From contig JAAVAP010000026.1 in the NCBI GenBank assembly GCA_014804005.1, positions 58,698 through 122,697 of the forward strand: a stretch of DNA of 64,000 bases. The letters run 5' to 3'. Shown here piece after piece: positions 33,654 through 41,318 of this stretch. Every line of letters begins with the position of its first letter. The stretch's first letter is position 1. Source of the DNA: Treponema sp. (GTDB taxonomy: Bacteria > Spirochaetota > Spirochaetia > Treponematales > Treponemataceae). The notes under the pieces are model-generated. The model saw only the letters and a program-made list of their open reading frames with translations. It had not been told where the DNA came from and did no database searches. A program made the translations under genes and the position numbers.

Positions 33654-34271
33654 ATGGAACACAAAACGCGGCATTTGTCGGAAACTCAACTTGCGAACAT
33701 TCGCGCGGCAGTGAAAACGATTCTCGTGAATATCGGCGAGAATCCCGGGCGCGAAGGACTTTTGGAAACGCCCGATCGCGTGGCGCGGATGGTGGACGAA
33801 ATTTTTGAAGGAACGCGATTTTCGAACGACGAAATTGCGGAGGAATGCGGCAAGACGTTTCCCCTCCCCGAAGGCTCGATTTCGAACAATTCGACGGTGG
33901 CCGTCACGAACATCGAGGCTTTCAGTTATTGCGAGCATCACCTTGCGCTGATGTACAATATGCGCGTGAGCGTCGGCTACATTCCGCGCGATCGAATCGT
34001 TGGCTTGAGCAAAATTCCTCGAATCGTCGATTTGGTCACGAGGCGGCTTCAGCTTCAGGAAAAAATCGGAAACGACATCGCTGACATTTTGAGCAAGGTC
34101 GTGAAAACGGAAGATGTGATCGTCGTGATTTCGGCGGAGCATTCCTGCCTCACTTCGCGCGGAATAAAAAAGCCCGGAACGAGGACGAGCACGATTACGG
34201 CGCGGGGCGCGTTCGAAACGCAAAAAGAAAAGCGGCTTGAATTTCTCAAGACAATTGAAAATGAAAAATAA
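33654..34271 (+). CDS. folE: GTP cyclohydrolase I
   Basis: A 205-residue type IA GTP cyclohydrolase, which converts GTP to 7,8-dihydroneopterin triphosphate for folate, queuosine or pterin synthesis. LLETPDRVARMVDEIF precedes the zinc site: Cys and His in SYCEHHLALM and the second Cys in EHSCLTSRG. The GTP contact RRLQLQEKIGNDIAD and the C-terminal GTRTSTITARGAF are intact. It is normal in length. It is followed after 15 bp by an unknown gene and then an ASCH-domain gene. Confidence 0.96.
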   Translation: MEHKTRHLSETQLANIRAAVKTILVNIGENPGREGLLETPDRVARMVDEIFEGTRFSNDEIAEECGKTFPLPEGSISNNSTVAVTNIEAFSYCEHHLALMYNMRVSVGYIPRDRIVGLSKIPRIVDLVTRRLQLQEKIGNDIADILSKVVKTEDVIVVISAEHSCLTSRGIKKPGTRTSTITARGAFETQKEKRLEFLKTIENEK

Positions 34272-34286
34272 TTTCGGCGGCACGAA

Positions 34287-35111
34287 ATGGAAATTAAAAA
34301 ATATTACGAAGAAATTCACAAACGTTTCGGAAACATTCGGCGGGCGCGCGGAAATTTTTTGTACACGCAAAAAAATGTTCGCATCACCGACTTGTACCGC
34401 GAAGAAGGCCGCGCGATTTTGGGCTGGGGAAACGGCGCGTATACAATTTTCAAGAACACTCTGAACAAAGGACTTGCTGGCTCGTTCGTCACGGCTTCGC
34501 GCGCGCGACTTGAAAAAGCGGTTTCAGACATTTTGAATTCCAAGCGAAAAATTTTTGTATTTTCGAAAAAAGAAATCGCGTTGCAAGCAAGCCTGATTTT
34601 TTGCAAAGAAAGCGTGGCGTTTTTCAAGCCGTTCGCAAAAAACGCGCAAGGCGAGCCGATTGATTTTTCCGCGACAAAATGCGTCGTGCTTTACCCCCCG
34701 CTTCCTTGGACGAAAGACATTTTCATTGTGGCAGTCCTTTGCGACGGTTCGGAGAATTCTTGCGGCGAATATTTTTCCGAGCAATTGAAGCAGGCGCGAA
34801 TTTCTGCGCAGCCGATTTCCCCGGCTTTGGAAGCTGCGGCGAGCCGAAGTTTTTACGATTTGATTTCCGCGCAAAAAGATTTCTGCGAAAAAGATTTTTT
34901 CATCTACGACAAAATTCTTGTGAAATATTGGCGGCGCGAAGGCTGCTATTTGCGTCCGAAAATGTCGCCTGAAAAATACGATGATTTCGTTTTGCATTGT
35001 CTTGACTGTGCGATCGCGATAAGCCCTGAATGCGCGGTGGATTCGATCGTGCCTTTCGGCGCGGACGAGGGCGTTTTCAGAAAGTTGGAAAAATCCGCAT
35101 TTGAATTCTAG
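34287..35111 (+). CDS. Conserved-type hypothetical protein
   Basis: A 274-residue cytoplasmic protein of unrecognised family. The N-terminus (YYEEIHKRFGNIRRARGNFLYT, then ILGWGNGAYTIFKNTLNKGLAG) recalls the cofactor-loop region of fold-type I PLP aminotransferase-like proteins but lacks the PLP lysine. The middle shows CVVLYPPLPWTKDIFIVAVL, a strand pair with a proline turn. The gene starts 15 bp after folE and ends 11 bp before the ASCH gene, so all three are probably co-transcribed. No function is assigned. Confidence 0.65.
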   Translation: MEIKKYYEEIHKRFGNIRRARGNFLYTQKNVRITDLYREEGRAILGWGNGAYTIFKNTLNKGLAGSFVTASRARLEKAVSDILNSKRKIFVFSKKEIALQASLIFCKESVAFFKPFAKNAQGEPIDFSATKCVVLYPPLPWTKDIFIVAVLCDGSENSCGEYFSEQLKQARISAQPISPALEAAASRSFYDLISAQKDFCEKDFFIYDKILVKYWRREGCYLRPKMSPEKYDDFVLHCLDCAIAISPECAVDSIVPFGADEGVFRKLEKSAFEF

Positions 35112-35122
35112 GCGAGGCGAAA

Positions 35123-35572
35123 ATGACTTCGAATGAATTTTGGCAAAAAACGAAAGCGGCTTTGAACTTGCAAGGCGACGAAAGTTTTGCGGGTGACTTT
35201 GGATTTGAGGCGCGAGGATTTGCGGGCACGGAAAAAATAGCCGCGCTGCTCGCAGGAAAAAAGCGCGCCGCGTTTTCCACTTGCGCCGTCTATGCGATTG
35301 ACAACGAAATCCTTCCTGTGAGCGGCGAATATTACATCGTGAAAGATGCCGAAGAAGAAGCCGTGTGCGCGATTCAAATTCAGCGCGTGGAAATTCTTCC
35401 GTTCAATGAAGTTCCGTGGAGTCTTGCCGCGCTCGAAGGCGAGGACGAAAATTTGCAAGAATGGCGCGGGCGCACGCGCGAGGCTCTTGAAGAAGAGGCG
35501 GAAATCATCGGTTATGAATTCCGCGAGGACATAAAATTGGTTTTCATGGAATTCGAAATTGTGATGCGGTGA
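35123..35572 (+). CDS. ASCH-domain protein
   Basis: A 149-residue protein with the ASCH (PUA-like) RNA-binding fold: GFEARGFAGTEKIAALLAGKKRAAFS at the start, the G-E-Y-Y-I-V-K strand, VCAIQIQRVEILPFNEVPWSLA, and the final strand LVFMEFEIVMR. Family members include RNA-binding regulators and nucleoside amidohydrolases such as YqfB. The last 24 bp of the gene and its stop are repeated at 37137-37160, on the far side of an AT-rich insert. The insertion therefore used the 3' end of this gene and left it intact. Confidence 0.75.
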   Translation: MTSNEFWQKTKAALNLQGDESFAGDFGFEARGFAGTEKIAALLAGKKRAAFSTCAVYAIDNEILPVSGEYYIVKDAEEEAVCAIQIQRVEILPFNEVPWSLAALEGEDENLQEWRGRTREALEEEAEIIGYEFREDIKLVFMEFEIVMR

Positions 35573-35574
35573 AA
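35551..35574 (+). repeat. 24-bp direct repeat, left copy (island boundary)
   Basis: ATTCGAAATTGTGATGCGGT plus GAAA, identical to 37137-37160. It spans the last codons and stop of the ASCH gene. The sequences outside the repeat differ on the two sides. Confidence 0.85.
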
Positions 35575-35585
35575 GATAAGTAATA

Positions 35586-36644
35586 TTATTTTAAAATCGG
35601 TATTTTAGGATAATACCACGAACGATTTAAGTAGTCAATTAAATTCGTTTTTCCCAAATTACCATCCAAAAAACAAAACATCGTCCTGAACATCAAATTT
35701 TCCCTCGACTTATTTTCAAAGTTGCTTGAATATTCATTGTTGCCCTTATCTCGAATAATATAAAATTCTCTGTAATACATTCTCGCGCCGTTGCGAATCG
35801 TATCTCTTGTTTCTTCTGAAATCAAATTTTGCCGCTCCATGGAATCAAAAAGATTTCGCAGTAAATATGATAAAAATAAAAGATGCTTGAACGCTTTATA
35901 ATAGTTTTGTTTTGATAGTCCTATTTCATCATCAATTTCTTTGTAATAATCTTTTGGCAAAGACATTTCGTCATTTAAAAATAATTTCAAAATACTCCAA
36001 GACGGTTTTGTTTTTTCATCAAACCATTTTTGAAAATTGATTCCCAAATCAATTTTCGTGTCGTTGTTTTTTCCCAATTCGTCAATTCTTTTGTTCCAAA
36101 AATTGAACATGCTTTTTTTGTCTTTTACCCATGTTAGAAATATTGAAAGACTGCCACGAAGCGGTGACATATCCTCAACATAACGATCGTCTGTTCCGAA
36201 AACATCAAAAAGTGCCAAAGCGTCGGAAAGATTTTGGAATTTCTCTTCGTCTGGATAGTGTTCTTGCATTTCCAAATAATTTTGATAGACTGCGTTCGCC
36301 AGTGCATATACAAGCAAATGTTCCATCATATTTTTGTCTGCAGGCATTTCATATTGCGCAGCCTCCATCAGCACCGAGAAAAAATTTGTAATTGCAGTTT
36401 GGGTAAAGCCACTCATATAATTTTTTTCTTTTGCCCATTCGCAAAACTCATTGATTTTTTGTATTAAGCCCTTGAAGCGTTCTGATTCAGTTTTGTTCAT
36501 GTTCGAATCTTCAATCAATGAAGCGCGTTGAAAAAGTTTTTTTGTGCTTTCATAGTTTTTCTTTCCAAGAGGTTCTGCAATCGCGTTCAAACTAAACAAG
36601 TCTTCAAACAATTTTGAGATATGACCAAATGTTAATTTTTCCAT
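35586..36644 (-). CDS. Hypothetical protein of the AT-rich insert
   Basis: A 352-residue, Lys/Asn/Phe-rich, mostly helical cytoplasmic protein with no recognised domain. Recognisable stretches are FSVLMEAAQYEMPADKNMMEHLL in the first half and YYREFYIIRDKGNN near the C-terminus. Codon use is much more AT-rich than the neighbours, which, together with the flanking direct repeats, points to recent acquisition. Shine-Dalgarno AAGGAGA. It is the second gene of a two-gene unit with the zinc-knuckle protein at 36680. A defence or element-maintenance role is possible but nothing in the sequence proves it. Confidence 0.7.
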   Translation of the reverse strand: MEKLTFGHISKLFEDLFSLNAIAEPLGKKNYESTKKLFQRASLIEDSNMNKTESERFKGLIQKINEFCEWAKEKNYMSGFTQTAITNFFSVLMEAAQYEMPADKNMMEHLLVYALANAVYQNYLEMQEHYPDEEKFQNLSDALALFDVFGTDDRYVEDMSPLRGSLSIFLTWVKDKKSMFNFWNKRIDELGKNNDTKIDLGINFQKWFDEKTKPSWSILKLFLNDEMSLPKDYYKEIDDEIGLSKQNYYKAFKHLLFLSYLLRNLFDSMERQNLISEETRDTIRNGARMYYREFYIIRDKGNNEYSSNFENKSRENLMFRTMFCFLDGNLGKTNLIDYLNRSWYYPKIPILK

Positions 36645-36679
36645 AACTCTTTATCTCCTTGTATTTGGTATTTTGCACT

Positions 36680-37048
36680 TTAATAATGGCTTGTTAAATG
36701 ATAGCCATTTCCTTCTGGACATTTATAAACATTTAAATTAACGCCGTTAATGGCACGAATGTTCGCCATTTTTTGTGCATCATCATAGGATTTGTAAGAA
36801 TCCTTCAAGTTTCCCTCGTGACTGCGGCAAGAACATACGGTCTGTAATTTTTCACAATAAAATTCCTGTGGTTTCAAGTGATATTTGCCACATTTTTTAC
36901 ATTGGTATGGAACTAGATTCTTGCCTGTATAATGCGCACTTTCCAATGCGTCGCTGTATGATTCGTATTCAGACAACGGTTTTTCAAATCTTGACATACA
37001 TGTCGAGCTTTTCCGTATAATGACAAATTGAGTTGTGCTATATTTCAT
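36680..37048 (-). CDS. Duplicated zinc-knuckle-like small protein of the AT-rich insert
   Basis: A 122-residue protein built from two copies of one module: SYSDALESAHYTGKNLVPYQ-CKKCGKYHLK (about residues 31-61) and SYDDAQKMANIRAINGVNLN-VYKCPEGNGYHLTS (about 88-121). The first copy keeps a C-x-x-C-G-x-Y-H-L zinc knuckle; in the second the second Cys has become G. The C-x-x-C-x-x-x-H-L-T pattern is common in small proteins of phages and mobile elements. Shine-Dalgarno AGGAGG, and a promoter with TTGTAT, 18 bp and TATAAT lies just upstream. Confidence 0.7.
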   Translation of the reverse strand: MKYSTTQFVIIRKSSTCMSRFEKPLSEYESYSDALESAHYTGKNLVPYQCKKCGKYHLKPQEFYCEKLQTVCSCRSHEGNLKDSYKSYDDAQKMANIRAINGVNLNVYKCPEGNGYHLTSHY

Positions 37049-37060
37049 TTTCGCCTCCTA

Positions 37061-37090
37061 ATTATATACGATACAATAAAACAAATACAA
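37061..37090 (-). promoter_or_regulatory. Promoter of the AT-rich two-gene unit
   Basis: Minus strand TTGTAT (37090-37085), 18-bp spacer, TATAAT (37066-37061), followed by AGGAGG and the ATG of the 122-residue protein. Confidence 0.6.
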
Positions 37091-37136
37091 TCTTCCTGCA
37101 CAACTTTTTGGGGACAATTGTAAAATTATTGCAGAA

Positions 37137-37160
37137 ATTCGAAATTGTGATGCGGTGAAA
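37137..37160 (+). repeat. 24-bp direct repeat, right copy (island boundary)
   Basis: Identical to 35551-35574. It is 1,586 bp from the left copy and encloses exactly the two AT-rich genes and their promoter. No integrase or transposase lies between the copies. Confidence 0.85.
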
Positions 37161-37221
37161 TGCAAATCGGCAAAATGCGCACTTATACAAATATCAAGTA
37201 TTTTCTTTTTCGCAAAACATT

Positions 37222-37227
37222 TATAAT
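37222..37227 (+). promoter_or_regulatory. -10 element of HtrA-like protease, 6 nt before ATG
   Basis: TATAAT (37222-37227) followed by GAAGAC and ATG at 37234. The usual start site would coincide with the A of ATG, so the transcript should be leaderless. The -35 (TATTTT) is weak. Confidence 0.55.
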
Positions 37228-37233
37228 GAAGAC

Positions 37234-38514
37234 ATGAGACTTTATTCGCATCGCCACATTGTGCTTACGATCGCGGCAACGGCGGCGGCAAGCATTTTAC
37301 TCACGCTGGGCGCGCAAAAAATTTTTGGAAAGAACAAATCGGCTTCCGCGAATCCGGCGCGTGAAGAGACGCAGGAAAATGAAGGCGCGGCAAAAGAAAA
37401 TACATTGCAAGAAAAAAACGAAAGCGAGACGCTCGCGCAAAGCAAGCCGCCCCTCCCCGTGATAAAGCCCGCCCGCGAAATCCAAGTGGCTACGAGCAAT
37501 TCGCAATATACGATGGACGAACAGGAAAACATTTCCGTCTACGAAAATTTCAACGAGGCGGTTGTAAACATCACGACGCAAGTGATGGGAGTCACTTGGT
37601 TTCTTGAGCCGATTGCGGAAGAAGGCGGCTCAGGTTCTGGCTCGATAATTGACGCGCGCGGCTATGTCATCACGAACGTCCACGTAATTGAAAACGCTTC
37701 AAAAATTTACATTTCGCTTTTCGACGGCTCGCAATATGAGGGAAGGGTTGTCGGCTCGGATTTGGAAAGCGACATCGCGGTTTTGAAATTCAATCCGCCT
37801 GATGATGTGGTTTTGAAAACGATTCAATTTGGCGACAGCGAAAAACTCAAGGTGGGACAAAAAGTCATCGCCATCGGAAATCCGTTCGGCTTTGAGCGGA
37901 CGCTTACAACGGGAATAGTTTCCGCGCTCGGCCGTCCGATAAAAAATTCCAACAATGTAATCATCCGCGACATGATTCAAACTGACGCTTCGATAAATCC
38001 CGGCAATTCCGGCGGTCCCCTCCTTGACGCGAAAGGAAACATGATCGGCGTGAACACGATGATTTACACTTCGAGCGGAAGCAATTCCGGAATCGGTTTC
38101 GCAGTGCCGGCTTCCACGGCTCGGCGCGTCGTTGCGGACTTGCTTCAATATGGCAGGGTTCGGCGCGGAACGCTGCAGGCAAGTTTGGTGCAAATCACAA
38201 AGCCCATCGCGGACTACGCGCGGCTCGGCATCAGCTATGGAATTCTTGTTTCGCAAGTGGACAAAAACGGCAACGCAGAAAAGGCAGGAATAAAGGGCGG
38301 AACGATGCCCGTGCGTTACGGCAATTCTCGTTCTTCGCGCGTCTTCAATTTGGGCGGCGACATCATCGTCGGCATTGACGGTGTGCAAGTGAAAACATAT
38401 TCCGACTATTATTCGATGCTGGAAAGCAAACGTCCGGGCGATTCTGTGACGATAACGATTTATCGCGATGGCAGAAATTACGACTGCAAAGTAACTCTCG
38501 CGGAAACGGAATAA
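37234..38514 (+). CDS. HtrA/DegP-type serine protease with one PDZ domain
   Basis: A 426-residue membrane-anchored periplasmic protease for envelope protein quality control. The N-terminal anchor spans about residues 8-28, followed by a charged linker (35-75). The trypsin-like triad is His150 in ITNVHVIEN, Asp180 in ESDIAVLK and Ser259 in NPGNSGGPLL. The FERTLTTGIVSAL segment marks the S1 region. One PDZ domain occupies about 320-425 (GGDIIVGIDGVQV). This is the DegS/DegQ-like one-PDZ type. It sits 16 bp upstream of uvrB, so both may be co-transcribed. Confidence 0.93.
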   Translation: MRLYSHRHIVLTIAATAAASILLTLGAQKIFGKNKSASANPAREETQENEGAAKENTLQEKNESETLAQSKPPLPVIKPAREIQVATSNSQYTMDEQENISVYENFNEAVVNITTQVMGVTWFLEPIAEEGGSGSGSIIDARGYVITNVHVIENASKIYISLFDGSQYEGRVVGSDLESDIAVLKFNPPDDVVLKTIQFGDSEKLKVGQKVIAIGNPFGFERTLTTGIVSALGRPIKNSNNVIIRDMIQTDASINPGNSGGPLLDAKGNMIGVNTMIYTSSGSNSGIGFAVPASTARRVVADLLQYGRVRRGTLQASLVQITKPIADYARLGISYGILVSQVDKNGNAEKAGIKGGTMPVRYGNSRSSRVFNLGGDIIVGIDGVQVKTYSDYYSMLESKRPGDSVTITIYRDGRNYDCKVTLAETE

Positions 38515-38530
38515 TCAAGGGAAAACGACT

Positions 38531-40528
38531 ATGAAAAAATTCGTTGTGCATGCGCCTTACGACGTGGCGGGCGACCAAGGCGCGGCTGTGAAAGCCTTGA
38601 GCGAAGGCTTTATGCGCGGCGACCGCTACCAAACTTTGAAAGGCGTTACTGGAAGCGGCAAAACTTTCACGATGGCAAAAATAATCGAAGCCGTGCAACG
38701 CCCCACGCTTATAATCAGCCACAACAAAACTTTGAGCGCGCAGCTTTTCCGCGAATTCAAAACGTTCTTCCCGGAAAACGCCGTCGAATATTTCGTCTCG
38801 TATTACGACTACTATCAGCCCGAAGCCTACGTTCCCGCCCGCGACCTTTACATCGAAAAAGATGCCGACGTGAACAAGGAAATCGACCGTCTGCGCTTGG
38901 CGGCAACATACAGCCTCATGGAACGGCGCGACGTGATTGTAGTCGCCACGGTTTCTTGCATCTACGGTTTGGGAATGCCAGACCTTTACAAGGAAATGCG
39001 AATCCGAATCGAAAAAGGCTCGACCGTGAATTTTTCCGAATTGGCGCGGCAGCTCACGGAACTTCAGTACAAGCGAAACGATGCGATTTTGGACAGGGGA
39101 AATTTCCGCATAAAAGGTGACGTGATGGAAATTTTTCCGGCCTACATGGAAACGGACGAAGCCTACAGAATCGAGCTTGAATGGGACGAAGTGGCGCGAA
39201 TCCAGCGTTACAATGTGATCACTTCGGAGCGCGTCGAAGAACTTGAAGAAACCGTGATTTATCCCGCGAAGCATTTCGTAGTTTCGGGCGACTTGCTTTT
39301 GCAAGCCACGGAGCGGATTCAAAAAGAAATGGAAGAGCGCGTGGAAATCTTGACCGCGCAAAAAAAATTCCTCGAAGCCGAGCGGCTCAAAACGCGCGTA
39401 ACTTACGACATCGAAATGCTCAAGGAAATGGGATATTGCTCGGGAATCGAAAATTATTCCGCGCCCATCGCAGCGCGCGCGCCGGGCGAGCCGCCTGCGA
39501 CTTTGCTTCATTATTTTCCCGACGACTTTCTTTGCATCATCGACGAAGCGCATGTCACAGTTCCGCAGATTGGCGCGATGTACGAAGGCGACCGCTCGCG
39601 AAAGCAGAATCTCGTTGACTTCGGCTTCCGCCTTCCAAGCGCGCTTGACAACCGTCCGCTCAAATTCGCCGAGTTCGAAAAAAAACTCAACCAAGTGATT
39701 TATGTCACCGCGACTCCTCGTCCCGACGAAATCAAGCAGAGCAGCCAAGTCGTGGAACAAATCATCCGCCCCACGGGATTGCTCGATCCGATTATCGAAG
39801 TGCGGCCGAGCGAAGGACAGATGGAAGACATCTACAAGGAAGTGCTCGCGCGAATCGAAAGGCAGGAGCGAAGCCTGATTCTTACGCTCACGAAAAAAAT
39901 GGCGGAAGATTTGACCGACTATCTTTCGGGACTGAATCTGCGCGTCAAATACATTCACTCCGAAATCGACACTTTCGAGCGAGTTGAAATTTTGAAAAGC
40001 CTTCGTTCGGGCGAAATCGACATTCTGATCGGAATCAACCTTTTGCGCGAAGGAATCGACTTGCCCGAAGTTTCGTTCATCGCGCTTTTGGACGCGGACA
40101 AAATCGGATTTTTGCGAAGCACCACATCCCTCATCCAAATCATCGGACGCGCCGCCCGCAACGCGAACGGAATGGTCGTGATGTACGCCGACAGAATGAG
40201 CGACGCGATGAAAGAAGCCATCTCCGAAACCAAGCGCCGCCGCGCGATTCAAGAAGCCTACAACAAGGAACACGGCATCACGCCCACCACGATAAAAAAG
40301 GCGGTGGAAGACATTCTCGAGCACAAGACGCAGGAAGCCAAGGAAGAAGCGGAAATGCAGCTCGACGTGCTGAAAAAAAGCGCGAACCTTTTTGTGCCGA
40401 AAGAGCGGCGCAAGCTCATCGAGGCTTTGAAAAAGCAGATGAACGAGTACGCCGAAAATTTGGAATACGAACAGGCGGCAGTGATTCGCGACCAAATCGC
40501 GGACATAGAAAGGCAGTATGGAAAGTGA
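38531..40528 (+). CDS. uvrB: Excinuclease ABC subunit B
   Basis: The 665-residue helicase-like damage-verifying subunit of UvrABC nucleotide excision repair. It shows Walker A GVTGSGKTFTMA, the DNA-insertion hairpin around YYDYYQPEAYVP, IIDEAHVT, YVTATPR, the helicase motif QIIGRAARNANG, and a C-terminal UVR domain (IEALKKQMNEYAENLEYEQA) that contacts UvrA or UvrC. Length is normal. The gene is followed at once by a promoter for the decayed PFSAFLMG gene. Confidence 0.97.
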   Translation: MKKFVVHAPYDVAGDQGAAVKALSEGFMRGDRYQTLKGVTGSGKTFTMAKIIEAVQRPTLIISHNKTLSAQLFREFKTFFPENAVEYFVSYYDYYQPEAYVPARDLYIEKDADVNKEIDRLRLAATYSLMERRDVIVVATVSCIYGLGMPDLYKEMRIRIEKGSTVNFSELARQLTELQYKRNDAILDRGNFRIKGDVMEIFPAYMETDEAYRIELEWDEVARIQRYNVITSERVEELEETVIYPAKHFVVSGDLLLQATERIQKEMEERVEILTAQKKFLEAERLKTRVTYDIEMLKEMGYCSGIENYSAPIAARAPGEPPATLLHYFPDDFLCIIDEAHVTVPQIGAMYEGDRSRKQNLVDFGFRLPSALDNRPLKFAEFEKKLNQVIYVTATPRPDEIKQSSQVVEQIIRPTGLLDPIIEVRPSEGQMEDIYKEVLARIERQERSLILTLTKKMAEDLTDYLSGLNLRVKYIHSEIDTFERVEILKSLRSGEIDILIGINLLREGIDLPEVSFIALLDADKIGFLRSTTSLIQIIGRAARNANGMVVMYADRMSDAMKEAISETKRRRAIQEAYNKEHGITPTTIKKAVEDILEHKTQEAKEEAEMQLDVLKKSANLFVPKERRKLIEALKKQMNEYAENLEYEQAAVIRDQIADIERQYGK

Positions 40529-40573
40529 ATAGTTAATAATGAATAGGGAATAGTTGGTTTTCACTTCGCCACA

Positions 40574-40602
40574 TTGACAAACGCAGGGAATTTCTGTAAA
40601 AT
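40574..40602 (+). promoter_or_regulatory. Promoter of PFSAFLMG-family locus 1
   Basis: TTGACA (40574-40579), 17-bp spacer, TAAAAT (40597-40602). The same hexamers, spacing and downstream TTGTATCTGAAA recur at locus 2 (63683-63711). The first ATG is 14 nt after the -10. Confidence 0.85.
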
Positions 40603-40616
40603 GGCTTGTATCTGAA

Positions 40617-40856
40617 ATGAATAAAATAATGGCTTTTGATAACGAACAATTTATCTATGCACAGATTTCAAACACGCCGTTCTCGGCGTTTTTAATGGGC
40701 AATAAATCCTCCGTGGGTATGGGGGGCAACGACCTAGGTAATTTCGAAGAAAGCCAATTCTCATATAGAAGGACGCGCACGGCGACGGAATGTCGCAGTG
40801 CGCGTCCTTTTTTACGCAAACCTGCGGTTTGCGTCGCAGGGCAAAGCCCTGCTTAA
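40617..40856 (+). pseudogene. Truncated copy of a PFSAFLMG repeat-protein gene
   Basis: Encodes MAFDNEQFIYAQIS-NTPFSAFLMG then SSVGMGG-NDLG. At the DNA level PFSAFLMG matches locus 2 (63772) with only synonymous third-position and Leu first-position differences, which shows both were selected as protein. Here the G tract is only six G and in frame. After NDLG the frame runs into a strong terminator (40769-40814) and a two-hairpin element, and the 14-residue repeats that should follow lie beyond it (40985-41180). It is best read as a truncated or shuffled relic of the family, still with an intact promoter. Confidence 0.6.
40769..40814 (+). terminator. Strong terminator inside locus 1
   Basis: GGACGCGCAC/GTGCGCGTCC stem with an inner GCGAC/GTCGC hairpin and T6. 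It ends any transcript from the promoter at 40574 after about 210 nt. Confidence 0.85.
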
Positions 40857-40879
40857 CGAGTTTTCCTACGGAAAACTCG
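40833..40879 (-). repeat. Two-hairpin dispersed element (copy c)
   Basis: Inverse orientation: CGAGTTTTCC..GGAAAACTCG, TTAA, GCAGGGC..GCCCTGC, GAC. It bounds the 42-bp array on the left, facing copy d. Confidence 0.8.
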
Positions 40880-40984
40880 CAGTCTTTCCGCAAAAACTCG
40901 TGTTATTTTCCCCAAAGCCCCCGCAAAATCACAATTGATAATCGCTCGTTACTCAACAAATACAAATTCAGCGGACAAAATTCC

Positions 40985-41180
40985 TTCGCGCAGTTTGGGA
41001 AAATGCTGTCCGAGGTCTCCGACGGCTTCGCGCAGTTCTGGAAAATGCTGTCCGAGACCTCAGATGCGTCCGCGCAGTTCGGGAAAATGTCATCCGAGGC
41101 CTCCGACGGCTTCGCGCAATTCGGGAACATGCCATCCGAGCCCTCCGACAGCTTCACGCAGGTCGGAAAATACATATTTG
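40985..41180 (+). repeat. 42-bp tandem array encoding 14-residue repeats
   Basis: Four full 42-bp units start at 40985, 41027, 41069 and 41111, with a degenerate fifth at 41153. In plus-frame they read FAQFGKMLSEVSDG, FAQFWKMLSETSDA, SAQFGKMSSEASDG and FAQFGNMPSEPSDS. The pattern F-x-x-F-(x)-K-x-x-x-E-A-S-x-G also opens the repeat zone of locus 2 at the window end. A 151-codon frame spans the array, but its first part crosses the terminator and copy c, so it is unlikely to be a gene as written. Confidence 0.75.
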
Positions 41181-41224
41181 GTGCGAAAGATAATGTAACT
41201 CGCAAGTTTTACAAAAAACATCTG

Positions 41225-41286
41225 CGAGTATATTTGCTTGCGTAGCGAGCAAATATACTCGTTAAGCAGCCCGAAAGGGCTGCGAC
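41225..41286 (+). repeat. Two-hairpin dispersed element (copy d)
   Basis: Stem 1 is longer (CGAGTATATTTGCT and complement), then TTAA, stem 2 GCAGCCC/GGGCTGC, GAC. The stems differ in sequence from copies a and c but keep perfect pairing. Confidence 0.8.
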
Positions 41287-41318
41287 GCGGCAGCATTTCA
41301 TACCAAAGGAGATTCACT

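Larger units (their letters stand above)
37049..37233. other. Intergenic region at island right end
   Basis: Holds the island promoter, the right 24-bp repeat (37137-37160) and the HtrA -10. Between 37161 and 37221 nothing else is evident. Confidence 0.5.

Noticed and set aside
35551..37160. Insertion sequence or integron cassette
   Set aside because: No transposase, no terminal inverted repeats and no attC-like structure. The 24-bp direct repeats alone fit site-specific or recombination-based insertion.
38363..40564. Minus-strand ORF of 733 codons opposite uvrB
   Set aside because: uvrB on the plus strand is certain, and the antisense product has no known motif.
40574..40814. Small RNA gene (6S-like or other) in the promoter-terminator unit
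   Set aside because: I first read this as an ncRNA because of the promoter and terminator. The conserved part differs from locus 2 only at synonymous codon positions for PFSAFLMG, which favours a protein-coding origin. A dual role is not excluded.
40790..41245. 151-codon ORF covering the 42-bp array
   Set aside because: Its first 65 codons cross a strong terminator and a two-hairpin element. Only the repeat part resembles coding sequence.
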